Notes: a model not told the origin generated them from the sequence alone. A DNA stretch of 64,000 nt from Neoscytalidium dimidiatum (GCA_037367355.1 CM074700.1:682001-746000), one strand, 5' to 3'. Numbered from the stretch's first letter, positions 32,556 through 44,865 are shown. Translations and numbers: made by a program.

Positions 32556-33891
32556 TCACCCGCATGCGAATGCAGCCGTGGGCGTCCTCAGTCCCGAATT
32601 CTCTCGTGACATGGGCTGGGAAATGGCTGTCTTGTCTGGGCCTGTGATTGTCTGGCCCTTTTGAACAGCAAATTGTGACGAACGTTTGTGCGCGGGATTC
32701 GGGTTCTGAAAGCCAGGCTTGTTAGACGGAGCTGAGAGGACGCGGGAAGCCGCACGCTAATATATTGGAGGCTACTTACGTAGTATTCATCAACGATCGG
32801 ATGGATCATAACTGTCTGCTTGTGAATAGTGAGAGTTGAGTTGGTGGGGACCGTGACCCAGTTGTCTGGAGGGAAAATTAGCTGGTGCGAGTTGTACCGG
32901 AAATAGTAATCACACTCACCGCGTTCAAACGTCAGTGGCTCGCTAGCGACAAGCACGATATCGGCTCCCTTGTCCTTCCGTTCCATCTTGTAATCTTTCT
33001 TGCCCGCGTCGATGTTATTGTTCTTCTGCTCCTTCCAGCTGGTTCCCGAGGAGAAAAAGAGGCTGGCGGCTTCGTCTGTCTTACTACTAACGTAGCGCGT
33101 GCACACGACACTGTTGCCGTCCGTAACCGCAAAGTTGAGAAGACTCCTGGTGTCTTCCTCCTTCACGTCCGCCGGAACTTCTTTCATCAACGCGTTGATC
33201 CTCTCGATCGTCTTTAAGATGGCCTTCCTCAAAACTGTGTGCCCAAAGCCATTCTCTCCGACATCGCTGTTTGGCGAGTATCCCATACGATCCAAGCAGT
33301 CCAAGAAAAGCGCAAAGCACCATTCGCTATCCGTCGAGCCTTGCACAAAATTGAACCACTCGTCGCCCAGAGAGGAAGCTAGCCTCCTCTTGACGTGCTT
33401 CCACGCGCCCACGCCACCATTGTGCATCCACATCAAGTTCTTGTATCGGAAGGGGTGGCAATTGCTGTCGGACAGATTGCCTTCCGTAGTGGCGCGCACA
33501 TGGGCAAAGATCAGGTTTGAGGTGGTCTTGGAGGCGAGACGCTCGAGGTTAATGCAGTTCCAGGCCGGGATAGTCGAGGTGAAGATGCAGGGTTCAGGGC
33601 CGAGGTCGGGCGAGGTGTAGTAGCCAACACCGAAGCCATCGCCGTTGTGCGGACGGCGTGTGTCCTATTAAGCTGTAAGTCGGCGCGCATTCTCAGGCAC
33701 AGGTGGTTGGCGGGGCAGTACCAAACGCAGGCGTGAGTCGTATGATTGCGTGAGAATGGAGTGTGTGGGATCGAGGATGAGCTTAGAGAGTAGGATCTCG
33801 TCCTTGCCCTTGTAGACCTGCGCTCGTGTGAGCAGATGCCGCTCTCGGAGTTGGCGGGTATGGTGTCGCAACTGACAAGGAACCTGCACAT
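32556..33891 (-). CDS. DUG3: Class II glutamine amidotransferase, glutathione-degrading DUG3 type
   Basis: Five exons (33891-33877, 33817-33722, 33664-32920, 32865-32780, 32705-32556) give 363 residues, like yeast Dug3 (357). In the Dug complex this subunit cleaves the gamma-glutamyl bond of glutathione in the cytosol. Exon 1 is only 15 nt and encodes MCRFL, so the N-terminal nucleophile is Cys2. Exon 2 gives VYKGKDEILLSKLILDPTHS, exon 3 PHNGDGFGVGYY, then LIFAHVRATTEGNLSDSNCH and LMWMHNGGV, which are classic Ntn-hydrolase amidotransferase motifs. 'SEWCFALFLDCLDRMGY' and CTRYVSSK follow. The tail after the last intron is Ser/Thr/Lys-rich and probably disordered. All introns are GT-AG with frame preserved. 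Divergent from MGM1. Confidence 0.93.
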
Positions 33892-34416
33892 AGTGATATT
33901 CGCTTGCTGGCGCGCACGCAACAGTCGACGGTAAGAGATGGGGCAGAGGTGGAAAGATGTGTGGAATGAAGGTTCACAGTGAGCGAGAACAGGTACAGTT
34001 TTGTGGCACAAAAAGTATGTGGTATTCAGGAGGATGCGGTATGACTGGCCGCTACAAATTGCCTCGCGCGATGACGCGATTGGCAGCTTGATTGCCTGAT
34101 CAGGCACTTCAGAGAACGGACAAAGGGAGCATCGCGAGCCTGTGCAGGGAGATGCGACGAGCTGTCTGAAGGTTCTTTACTCCCTCCGGAAGTAACTCTG
34201 TAGCAACACACGGTGTGTTGAAGGATGCTGTCCAGGGTCGCGGCTAAAGGTGCACGTGGAGAGCTGGATCTACGTCAACCTGCTCCTCGCCCCAGTCCAA
34301 TCCTCGTTGTCCTCCGCTCCCCGATCACGCCTCTTCGCACCACCTCTTTCAACCAACCTCCTGCAGCCAGCCAACATATGCGCGACTGGCGGCTGCATTG
34401 ATATCGCGAATCAAGC
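33892..34416. promoter_or_regulatory. Bidirectional promoter DUG3/MGM1
   Basis: 525 bp lie between the divergent start codons. A CT-rich tract precedes the MGM1 start. No other feature was recognised. Confidence 0.5.
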
Positions 34417-37349
34417 ATGAGCGGGAGGCTCCTCTCCGCCCGTCTGGCCCCCGTCGCCCGCCGCGCCGCCTCCGCTTCCGCCTACGCGGCGCCGCGGAGG
34501 TTCACCCACTACCTAAGCTCCAACGCCGGCGGTCTACTCCGCTCTCACTCCGGCCTACGCTCGACGCGTTTACGATCGTGGCCTCCCGGTGCCTATGCGC
34601 TACATAATGTTCCCGCCGTCCGGTCCATCTCCTTTATCCGTATCCTGCCCCGCCTGTTCCAAAAATTCGCTACCTTGGGTGCTGTCGGCGGTGCTACCAT
34701 TGTCGGAGGATTAGTGTATCTGCAGAACCAGGCACAGAGTACGTTCCGACTTTTTACAGAGGCTCTGAAAGCCAGTAGCTAACTCCAAGCTTTGCACAGA
34801 GGGTGCTGACTACGCCATTGACCTTCTTTCGCGAGGCAAAGATTTTGCAAGCAACACAGCCGGAGGGATCTTCAGTAGTGCGTCCGACGTAATCGATCAG
34901 ACACGACGAGGTTGGGAGAAGACCAAGCAAGAAATCGAGGTCCCAGCATGGCTGCGGAACATCTTGGAAGGCGAGGGTGAGCAGGGAAGCTCTTCAGGGC
35001 CCGAGGGTGAACCCCAGAAGAGTGGCGCAGGCCCTGCTGCAGCCGGAGCGGCAACCGCTGCCGCATTTGGCTACGATTCAGAAAGTAATGATGACGAACG
35101 TTCGGATGAAAAGATTGCTCGGGATGAGCAGATGATGATGCTTACGAAGAAGATGATTGAGATAAGAGGACTACTACAGACTGTGGGGCAGTCGGATTCC
35201 TTGACTCTGCCCTCAATCGTGGTCATTGGATCGCAATCTTCTGGCAAGAGCTCGGTACTGGAGGCTATCGTCGGTCATGAGTTTCTGCCCAAGGGCTCTA
35301 ACATGGTAACAAGAAGGCCTATTGAGCTGACCCTCGTCAACACGCCTGAGGCTCGTGCTGAATATGGCGAATTTCCTGCGCTTGGACTTGGCAAGATCAC
35401 GGATTTCTCACAAATTCAAAAGACTTTGACCGATTTGAATCTGGCCGTCCCAGCGGAGGAGTGCGTTACCGATGATCCCATCCAGCTTCGAATCTACTCG
35501 CCGAATGTCCCAGATCTGTCCCTCATCGATCTCCCCGGGTACATCCAAGTAGTTGGACGGGACCAGCCACCGCAGTTGAAGGAAAAGATTGCTGAACTCT
35601 GTGAAAAGTACATTCAACCACCAAACATTATCTTAGCCATTTCCGCCGCCGATGTCGACTTAGCCAACTCCACAGCTCTGCGAGCCTCCCGCAAGGTCGA
35701 TCCGAGAGGCGAACGTACCATCGGCGTTATCACGAAGATGGATTTGGTTGATCCCAGACGAGGATTGGATCTTCTTACTGACAGGAAGTACGCTCTCCGC
35801 CTGGGATACGTTGGCGTTGTCTGTCGCGTTCCGCACACCACCGGCAGTCTCTTCGCTCGTGGAAGTGGAAACATTCAGCAAGCCGTCGCCCGGAATGAGA
35901 AAGCTTACTTTGGCTCACATCCTGAGGAGTTTGGACCCCAGGCCCACGTCGATGTTGGTACGAACAACCTTCGCAAGAAGCTCATGTATGTCCTGGAGAA
36001 CACCATGGCCGCGAGCTTGAAGACGACAAGCGAGGCGATTCAACGAGAGCTTGCCGAGGCTACGTACGAGTTCAAAGTGCAATACAACGATCGGCCACTA
36101 AGCGCAGAATCCTATCTCGCGGAGAGCTTGGATGCTTTCAAGCATTCGTTCAAGGACTTTTCGGATAACTTCGGCCGCCAAGAAGTCCGCGAGATGGTCA
36201 AGAACGAGCTCGACCAACAAGTCCTGACTCTTCTGGCTCAAAAATACTGGAACAAGCCTTTCGACGACTTGCACCCTCCATTGCCCGAAGCAGACCCTTT
36301 AAATGACCTGCCAAAGGCCGACCCGGAAAACCCTCTCTGGCACCTCAAACTGGATACCGCAAGCTCTTCCCTAACTAAGCTCGGTATCGGCCGCCTGGCC
36401 ACTACCGTGGTTGCTACCGCCCTTCAAGCGCACATTGATCGTTTGATAGCAAACTCTACATTTGCAGCACATCCTTTTGCCCGCCGGGCTATCACCGAAG
36501 CGTCGACAACCATTTTGAGAGAACTTTCCTACGACATCAGCGACGAGCTGGAAATTTGTATCAAGCCCTACAAGTACCGCATCGAGCTCGAAGACCATGA
36601 GTGGGCGAAGGGCAGAGAAAACATTGGCAATGTCCTCAAGGAAGAACTCAGAATGTGCGAGAATGCCGTGAAGCAGGTTGAGAATGAAGTCGGCGGCCGG
36701 AAGAAGCTCAGGGATGTTATGGGCTTCATCGATCGAGTGCGCAGCGGTCAGGTCGTCATTGAGGGCGATGGCATCGGCGGTGCTGGAGGATTCAGCGCGG
36801 CCTTACTTGAGAAAGGTACGGCACTTTGCATAGTATGAGGCATCAAGGTACTGACTTCCAATAGGGCGGCAAGCAGTGTTCCTCCGTGACCGTGCGGATG
36901 TGTTGAAAATGCGCATCATGGCAGTCAAGTCGAAGCAGTGTGCGAATAAGAAGAACAAGTACTACTGCCCCGAGGTCTTCTTAGATGCTGTGGCAGATAA
37001 ACTCACGACTACGGCGGATTTGTTCCTGGACGCGGAATTATTGTCCAAATTCTACTATCTCGTAAGTCTCGCAATTTCCGGCTAAACATGTTTCTCAACT
37101 GACTCGACACAGTTCCCTCGTGAGCTTGACAACCGTCTCGGCCGCAATCTTTCGCAGGCGGAGGTGGAGCGATTCGCGCGCGAAGACCCCAAGATCCGCC
37201 GGCACCTGGACGTGGTGCGCAGGAAGGAGCTGCTGGAGCATGTGCTCAAAGAAATGGAGTCGCTGCGGCAGCTGGAGGCGCGCGAGAAGCGGTTCAGTGC
37301 ACGCAGCGGGCAGAAGGAGAGCAAAGGGCGTGGTTGGAGCTTGTTCTAG
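34417..37349 (+). CDS. MGM1: Mitochondrial inner-membrane dynamin-like GTPase
   Basis: Four exons (34417-34738, 34800-36815, 36865-37061, 37113-37349) give 923 residues. MGM1/OPA1 fuses mitochondrial inner membranes and shapes cristae. The N terminus is an Arg/Ala/Ser-rich presequence, then a hydrophobic anchor near residues 85-103 (KFATLGAVGGATIVGGLVYL) followed by the region where rhomboid processing occurs in homologues. GTPase motifs are complete: G1 GSQSSGKSS (251-259), TRRPIEL with the G2 Thr, G3 DLPG (351-354), G4 TKMD (419-422). The dynamin middle and GED-like regions follow, with a short exon holding 'VFLRDRADVLKMRIMAVKSK'. The C terminus is charged (LEAREKRFSAR). Introns are 49-61 bp. 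No anomalies. Confidence 0.97.
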
Positions 37350-37741
37350 ACACGAATAGACGGACTACTGGGCACGGGCTTGTGGTTGGCGTTAAATTGT
37401 TCTGTTGCGAAGATACCAAACTGGCGGGGCTATTGTAGGAGTAGTGTTCATGACCCCTCTCCAGCAGCGCTAGACAAAATATTTGGACGATTCTATATAT
37501 ACCGGCCTATGGGGTGGAGGTAACTGACAGGTGGTTGAAGCTTAAGTGCGGCGGGACTTAAGGACTTAAGTCCGGGGGGGAGGACGGGCGGATGAAATAA
37601 GATGCGTCACTCACAGCTCGACATCGCTTGCGCTTGCTCCTCGATCAATGATGAATCTGCCCGTCTTCTGACTCGCAACGCCTATCAGCGCCAACGCCTC
37701 GAGCGCAGCGTCCTCTGTGGCACTCCCTTCGAGCTCAATCG
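37350..37741. other. Intergenic region MGM1 to cullin-4
   Basis: Tandem spacer of 392 bp with repeated CTTAAG-type hexamers around 37540-37572. It serves as MGM1 3' region and cullin promoter. No gene seen. Confidence 0.5.
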
Positions 37742-40696
37742 ATGCAGCACTCGCAGAACCAGAGGGCCGCCAGAGAGGACGACAAGACCGACGGCCACCG
37801 CAAGCGCAAGTTCCACTCGCGCCCGCTCCCCAGCAGCAATCAGTCCTCCGATCCGGGCGCCGACGCCGACATCACCGCAACTCCAGCAGCACCCAAGCAG
37901 CAGACCACCATCTCCGAGCTCTTCCAGCAGAAGCCGGCGTCGGCCACAACCGTGTCGTCCCCCAAGGCCAACAAGCGCATCAAGCCCAATCCCGCCGCCG
38001 GCTCTGACCTCTCCTCGCCACCCCGCTCGACGACGACGACCACCTCCGCGTCCGCAGCCGCCGCAGCCGACTCGCCGCGCTCGACGACCTCGTCGTCGGC
38101 CGCCGTGCACCTGCCGCCCGAGAAGATGTACAGCTTCCCGAGCAAGAAGCAGCAGAACGGCAGCAATGTCATCGACCTGACCGGCAAGACGCCGTCGCCA
38201 TCGCCGTCCTCGCACACCCGCAACGGCCTGCGCCCCACCACCGCCAACAACTCGTCGCACCGTCCCAATTTCAATCCCAACACCGGCGCCAAGCAGCTCG
38301 TCGTCAAGAACCTGCGGAAGACGCCGCGGACGGATCCGAAGGACTACTTCAAGCAGGTCTGGGGATGGCTGGACGAAGCGCTGGCCAAGATCTTCGCCGG
38401 CAGGGAGATCGACTTCTCGCTCGAGACGCTGTACCGCGGCGTGGAGAACGTGTGTCGTCAGGGCCACGCGCCGGAGCTGGCGGCGAAGCTGCAGGAGCGG
38501 TGCGAGCTGTATGTCGATACGGAGCTGAAGAGGGGGCTTTTGGAGAAGGCAGACCAGACAAATGTGGATGTCTTGAGGGCGGTTCTGTCGGCCTGGCGGA
38601 CATGGACGGCTAACCAGGTCAGTCTTTTTTTTTTTTTTTGGAAATTGTTGTTTTTTTGTAATCGGGCACGCTGCGATGGTGCTGACTTTTAGAACCCAAG
38701 AAACCAATCCGTTGGATCTTCTGCTATCTTGACCGGTCTTATCTGTTGCAGCAGGGCCGGACGTTGCAGGACCAGGCTTTCGCGCTTTTCAGGATAATCA
38801 TCTGCGAGGACGAGGCGCTGAAGCCGAAGATTGTTGCTGGTGCTTGCGATTTGGTACAGGCGGACAGGAAGGGCGAGGAGCTGGATACGGAGACGTTCCG
38901 CGATGCCATTGCCATGTTCCATGATCTCACCATATACACCAGCTTCTTCGAACCAAAGCTGCTAGAGCTATCGCAGCAGTTTGTGGCTGAGTGGGCTGAC
39001 CAGGCGAGCCAGGAGAAGGGTCTTGCGGATTATGTGCGAAGCGCCGTGGAACTCATGGAGAAGGAAATGCAGCGTTGCGAGCTGTTCAACCTGGACTCGA
39101 CTACACGGCGGGACCTCCTCGCTTTGCTTGAAGAACATCTTGTCCAGCGACAGGAAGCGAGACTTGTCAACCAAGATGACGTGGCTGATCTCTTGGATGA
39201 GAACGCTGTGGATGACCTTGAGCAGCTATATAAGCTCCTTGAGCGCAGACGCTTGGGTGCTAAGCTGCGTTCAGCGTTCGAGAAGTGGATCGATCTCACC
39301 GGTACCGCTATTGTCTTCGACGATAAGGAACAAGACAATATGGTCGTGAAGCTCCTTACCTTGAAGAAGCAGCTCGACACGATCTGGCGGGTATCATTCC
39401 ACCGCAACACGGAGCTGGGACACGGTCTGCGTGAATCATTCGAGACCTTCATCAACAAGTCGAAGAAGACGAGTGCCACCTGGAATACGGACAACTCCAA
39501 GCCCGGTGAGATGATTGCGAAATATGTCGACATGCTCCTCCGCGGCGGCGCCAAGGCTATTCCGGCCCAGCTCTCTTCAGTGAAGTCTGAGGCAGAGCGT
39601 GATGAAAATGACGATGTCACGTTTGATGAGGATACGGAGATCAACAACCAATTAGACCAGGTTTTGGATTTGTTCCGATTCGTGCATGGCAAGGCGGTGT
39701 TCGAGGCGTTCTACAAGAAGGATCTAGCACGTCGACTACTAATGGGTCGCAGCGCGAGTGCAGATGCTGAACGCAGTATGTTGGCGAGGCTCAAGACGGA
39801 GTGCGGTGCAGGATTCACGCAGAACTTGGAGCAGATGTTCAAGGATATTGAGCTTTCCCGAGAGGAGATGACGAGCTACAAGTCGCTCCTCGAAGAGCGT
39901 GGAGAAAAGACGCCGGTCGATCTCTCAGTCAGCATCCTGTCCGCGTCGGCATGGCCGACGTATCCCGACATTCCCGTCGTCATCCCGGCAGAGATCCAGC
40001 AGAGTCTCGATAAGTTCACGCAACACTACAAGAGCAAGCACAGCGGTCGCAAGCTCGACTGGAAGCACGCTCTCGCACACTGCCAGATCAAGGCCAGCTT
40101 CCCCAGAGGCAACAAGGAGCTGGTCGTCTCCTCATTCCAGGCCATCGTGCTCCTCCTCTTCAACACTGTCAAGACCGGCGAGCACCTGACGTACGATTTC
40201 CTGAAGGCGGAAACCGGGCTCCCCGAACCGGAACTCAAGCGCACGCTGCAGTCCCTGGCTTGCGCGAAGCTTCGCCCGCTGACCAAGCACCCGAAGGGCA
40301 GGGACATCAACCCGACAGATACTTTTACGTACAATGCTGCTTTCCACCATGAGAAGTACAGGTTGAAGGTCAACCAGGTGCAGCTCAAGGAGACGAAGGA
40401 GGAGAACAAGGAGACGCACGAGCGCGTTGCGGCCGATCGGAACTTTGAGACGCAGGCTGCGATTGTGCGCATCATGAAGAGTAGGAAGAGGATTGGGCAT
40501 GCGGAGCTGGTGGCTGAGGTGATCAATGCGACGAAGAAGAGGGGTGTTTTGAGCGTGCAGGATATCAAGAAGAACATCGACAGGTATGTGGGGATCTGGT
40601 ATTGTCCTAGGGATATTTTACTAACGTGGATGTAGGCTGGTCGATAAGGATTACATGGAGAGAGAGGAGAATAATGAGTACAGTTACATTGCGTAA
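37742..40696 (+). CDS. Cullin-4, scaffold of CRL4 ubiquitin ligases
   Basis: Three exons (37742-38617, 38701-40583, 40636-40696) give 939 residues. Cullin-4 carries DDB1-type adaptors at its N-terminal half and Rbx1 at its C-terminal half and acts in the nucleus on replication and repair substrates. The first about 200 residues are Ser/Thr/Ala/Pro-rich and disordered, with basic clusters (HRKRKFH; KANKRIK). Cullin repeats begin at LVVKNLRK. WIFCYLDRSYLLQ, the cullin homology domain (LFRFVHGKAVFEAFYKKDLARRLL) and the neddylation motif (AIVRIMKSRKRIGHAELV) follow, and it ends in the cullin-typical YSYIA. The acceptor of intron 1 as drawn is AAG; using the nearby TTTAG would need a later weak donor and add four residues. 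Intron 1 contains a T15 run. Length is slightly above usual because of the N-terminal extension. Confidence 0.93.
38625..38639. repeat. T15 homopolymer inside cullin-4 intron 1
   Basis: Fifteen consecutive T just after the donor site, far from the acceptor, so it is not an ordinary polypyrimidine tract. Confidence 0.8.
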
Positions 40697-41403
40697 GCAT
40701 TGGCGTACGTTTGAGAGGACGAGGTTAAGAGGAATTTGGAGAGAGGTCGTGGTGGGTCATGCGGGCGAAAAAGGTGCAATAGAGCATCGGGTGGAGGGTT
40801 CCCCGGCTGTACAAGTATACACGTGCTGCGCGTTTGTACACAGGAACGAGCTTTCGGGCTTCTTATTCGTCTCTTGTCTCTTATCTCTTTGACGGAAGGT
40901 CAATGGATTGGGTATGTGTATGGGCATCATGGGGCGCCTTGTTATCTAAACACATTAGAATGGCGTATTATGGCGGGGGTTATCGAGATGGGATGGATTG
41001 GAATGAAATATGGCCACTCGCTTTGTATTGGTTCAAATGTTCGGCCTGATGATGTTGGTTGCACAATGTTGAATAATATGCAACCTGGCGTGCAAATGAT
41101 GATTTCAGGACTTGTGCTTAATCAAACCACAAACGAAAATGTCCACAACCCAAGTGAGACACTCCACCTGATGCAATTTTCAAGCTTCCCTCTAACTTTT
41201 GATATCCAGGTTACTACTTCACATGATTCAATGGTTGCAAAAAAAAAAAAATGAAAATGCTATTGTGAAAGATTACAGGCGAAAATGTAATCTCTCGACG
41301 TAGAAGATATGTAGATTGAGACGGGGCTTGACAAAGTATGTCATCGACTCCACAAACCTTAACCAGTCATCGAACAACCATCCTATTTAGTATATAGACA
41401 ATA
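40697..41403. other. Convergent intergenic region
   Basis: 3' regions of the converging cullin-4 and HET-domain genes. It is relatively AT-rich with an A13 run at 41239-41251. No gene is assigned; the open frame at 40736-41254 (+) overlaps the A run and has no domain features. Confidence 0.5.
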
Positions 41404-43438
41404 CTAAATGACTATGATTTTTCGATGTTCACCAGGCCATCCGATAGGATCGTCTTGAATTGAAGGGTATAGATCTCCTTCATGTTCACCTGTCAAATCA
41501 ACCGTTACGACTACCATGCCGACTCTCTGGAATCGACCCGCAGCTTCACCACCCTCCTCGCTCTGTACCTCCTCTAAAATCATGAATGCTGTAGAAATCT
41601 CATGCTGGTAATGCGTGTTACTCCCGCATAGTTTCAGGGCCCAGCAATGACCACCCGCGTCTCGATCGATCATTCCATAGATATCCCGACGATACCAAGG
41701 ACGTGTTCCAGGGGCACCTCGGAGAGATTCCATCAAAGGCATATCGAGGAGGTTCTCGTACTCTTGAATCTTAAATTTCGGCATACCAATCTCCCAAGGA
41801 ATAATGGATTCCCCGGACGTCCTTTTCAGATGACCCAAAGGTAGCGGTACAAGTAGTCCGGAAATCATGAGTTCGCCAGAAACGCTTCTAGCGGCTCGGT
41901 TGTTATCGCTGATGTTGAGCGCAGAAAGATCGATCTCGCAGTAGGACCTGAAGTGCTCTCCAATTTCCAGCTTCCCGAGGAGTCTCCAATCAACCGGACC
42001 GTCCCATCCCAGCCAGCTCCAAGAAGGAGCGCGAGCCGGCTGCGCAGATACAGCTGAGTTAGGCTTTGAGGCCCACATCAAGTCTTTCAGTAAGCTGTTC
42101 TTCCACAATCCGACGACGTACTCCATCGGCGGGGAAAGGTGAAAGCCCGGAAGGCCGTCGCAGAACTTGGTCACCACGCCAGCAATGGCGGCCATCTTGT
42201 CCTGGCCGTACGTCAGGTCCCTGGAGCTGTAATTCTCGACGACGCGGCGCCACGCCTGCGCCTGCGTCGCCGCGCCCGGCAGCGGCACCCTGAGCGTCAG
42301 GTTGAGCGCGCCGCCGCCGTCCTGCGGCTCCAGAGCCATGCCCCGGCCCTCGCTGTACCGCCCGCCGGGACACACCCAGTCCACCAAGCCCCGGCCGATG
42401 TATAGGATGGAGAACGCGAGCACGTGCTCCTGCAGCGTCCAGCCTCTGCTCCCCAGCGGCGCGTCCGTGTCGTACTCGACCAGGAGGCACCGCTGGGCGA
42501 AGAGGTCGCCGTAGTCATCGCTGCGGCCGACGTAAGCGCTCCGCCGGAATCGCAGGCCCGTCTCGCTGTCGGGCGTGCTGTAGGCGGACAGCACGAAGGC
42601 TGCGCGCTCGTACACGTCGCACATGAGCAGCGCCTCGGCCGCCCAGTCGTCCTCGTCGTCCTGCACGATGCAGAGCGCGTCGATCCAGAGATACTGGAAG
42701 CCGAGACGGCGCGTCACGGAGATGGCGTCTTGGAATGTTGCCGGGAGGAGGTCGTCGGGGATGCCGTCGGTGGAGAAGGCTGTCTTCGTGCTGTGGAGGA
42801 GCCGCGTCTTGATAGGCCCACCCCAGCAGTGGCTCAGGGCGACGTACGGTGCCATTTCTCCGTTGGAAGAGACTATCTTCGGTGGGGTACTGGATACGTC
42901 GACGACGCGGGTCGGGAGGATTGATGGCGGTCGTAGACAGCCCTCGTGGCCTTCTTGATGGTTGGTGCAGGCATGTATCCATTCTTGGATTTCAGTGTAT
43001 GGTATGCCGTCGGGGAGTTCTGGAAGTATGTGTTGTTCTGGAGACGCTGTGTCTTTTCCATCAGCCTGCAAGATCTGTAGGAGGAAACACTCAGGGAAGT
43101 AGTCGAGATTACTCCAGTCCTCGATGGGTCCAGGGTGGCAACACAGCAGGAGGTCCTCTAGAGGTAAGTCCTGTTGCTCCTGGGTTTCGACGTATATCCA
43201 GAGGTCCCAGTCCTGCGTAGAGTCAAGTGCGTAGGAACTCCGTTTGTTCCAAAAGGAGTGCTTCATTATTTCGCATAGGGGGCAGCACGGACTGCTCAGA
43301 GTCTTGAAATAGTTTTTTTTCTCGGTGCTGGAAGCTGTAGATGACAATATGCTTCGTCTTTACGACGGTCCATTCTGAGTAGAAATCACCCGTGAGAAAG
43401 TCTTTGGCCAAAATCTGGCAAAAATTTGCATAAATCAT
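41404..43438 (-). CDS. HET-domain protein (heterokaryon-incompatibility type)
   Basis: A long frame from 43347 encodes 647 residues. HET domains act in fungal non-self recognition and cell death. Motifs: PYVALSHCWG (167-176), YLWIDALCIVQDD (219-231) and RGWTLQEHVL (301-310), all in the expected order and spacing. A CCPLC cluster sits near the N terminus. A separate upstream frame (43438 to about 43313) encodes MIYANFCQILAKDF ... EWTVVK, resembling the N-terminal lead of this family. It is offset by one base and meets the main frame at a run of eight A (43313-43320 on the plus strand shows T8). Either the gene starts at 43347, or a one-base indel in the run has broken the N terminus. The C-terminal half is variable, as usual. 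No intron is evident. Confidence 0.85.
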
Positions 43439-44085
43439 GGTTCATGTGTAGCAACATGGCCTCAGTGTTGTTCAGGGCTTCGATGTAAAGATCCAGCGCA
43501 AGGCCGTGTACCTTCCTTGTAATTCAAAGCCAATGTGTAAAGGATCGGGGCAACATCATGAGATGATAGACGTAGAATAACAGCTTTTATTTTTTGGAAG
43601 AAAATAAAGACAAAAGCGAGCCAACCATACTCACTCACGAGAAGTTATATCAGTTATATTATTGAAACATCAAAATAAGTGGCAGCTGTTTGTCTGATTT
43701 TTTTTCTTTTTGAACGCGTACCTACTTTCGCTTGCCATTAACACTATTATAATATCATGTAGAACTAAGCAACCAGTAACTCAGACAAATTCTTCAAGTA
43801 TCGAAGCACATCTAGCATGAATTCCAAGAGGAAGGGGAAAACCAATTCCGACTCACCAGATGCATCGTCTTCCTCGGTCCATAGCCCTTGGGAAACATGA
43901 TGACTCATCTTTAATTGGAGCCTAGAGCCTAGAAACGCTGTTTAAAAGTCCTCAGACTCCTTCCTCATGATTTCCCCCCCACCAAAAAAAAAAAGGAAAA
44001 TTGCATATACAAGAAGCGAAAACTCGCCCTCTCCCCAGATATCCCATTCTCCGACCCACCCCCCCTCAAACCCACCACCTCCACC
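43439..44085. other. AT-richer intergenic region
   Basis: Divergent spacer between the HET gene and the hydrolase gene, with T and A runs (43572-43600, 43700, 43985) and a C-rich leader just before the next start codon. No gene seen. Confidence 0.45.
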
Positions 44086-44865
44086 ATGCCCACCCCCCAC
44101 ACCATCCCCCCCACCGCACCCCACACCCACACGATCATCCTCCTCCACGGCCGCGACAGCGACGCCGCCACCTTCGCCGCCGAGCTCGTCGAAAGCCAAG
44201 CCACCGACGCCCGGACCCTGCCCGCCCTCCTCCCGCACTGCAAATGGGTCTTCCCGGCATCGGCGCCGCGGCGGCGCTCCGCCCGCTTCGCGTGCGACCT
44301 CGCGCAGTGGTTCGACGTCTGGTCGCTCGAGGACCCGGAGGCGCGGAAGGAGCTGCAGACGGCGGGTCTGGCCGAGAGCGTGGCCGAGGTGCTCGAGGTC
44401 GTGGAGGGCGAGGCGGCGATCGTGGGGAGGGAGAGGGTCGTGCTGGGTGGGATCAGCCAGGGTGCGGCGACGGCGGTGCACGCGCTATTGCATGGGGGAC
44501 GCAGGGTTGGTGCGTTTGTTGGGTTTTGCGGGTGGTTGCCGCTGAGGGCGGAGGTGGAGGGCATTGTGAGAGAGGTGGAGGGGAAGGAGGAGAGAGGGAG
44601 GGCGTTGGGCGGGTTGCTGGGCGGGTTGCCGAGGGCGGGGAGAGAGGTGGGAGAAGAAAGGGGCGTGGTGCTGGATACGCCGGTGTTGCTGGAGCATTGT
44701 GTGGATGATGATGTAGTGCCGGTGGAGAATGGGGAAAAGCTGCGTAAGGGCTTGAGGGGGTTGGGGATGGTAGTGGAATGGCATGCGTATGAAGATGGAG
44801 GGCATTGGGTTAATGAGCCAAAGGGGGTGGATGATTTGGTGGTTTTCCTTAGGAAAGTGCTGTGA
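44086..44865 (+). CDS. Acyl-protein thioesterase / carboxylesterase-like alpha-beta hydrolase
   Basis: One intronless frame of 259 residues in the phospholipase/carboxylesterase (Abhydrolase_2) family that includes acyl-protein thioesterase 1. The oxyanion region is TIILLHGRDSD (16-26). The nucleophile is S124 in LGGISQGAA, the acid is D208 in LLEHCVDDDVVP, and the base is H240 in EDGGHW, giving a complete triad. The sequence is more diverged and GC-rich than core APT1, with a charged insert at about 156-196. Fungal paralogues of this branch are often annotated only as phospholipase/carboxylesterase, so depalmitoylation is not certain. No signal peptide; probably cytosolic. Confidence 0.88.
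   Translation: MPTPHTIPPTAPHTHTIILLHGRDSDAATFAAELVESQATDARTLPALLPHCKWVFPASAPRRRSARFACDLAQWFDVWSLEDPEARKELQTAGLAESVAEVLEVVEGEAAIVGRERVVLGGISQGAATAVHALLHGGRRVGAFVGFCGWLPLRAEVEGIVREVEGKEERGRALGGLLGGLPRAGREVGEERGVVLDTPVLLEHCVDDDVVPVENGEKLRKGLRGLGMVVEWHAYEDGGHWVNEPKGVDDLVVFLRKVL

Noticed and set aside
37685..38707. 340-codon minus-strand frame opposite the cullin-4 N terminus
   Set aside because: Low-complexity Gly/Arg/Val sequence mirroring a disordered coding region; it covers the cullin intron and shows no splice logic.
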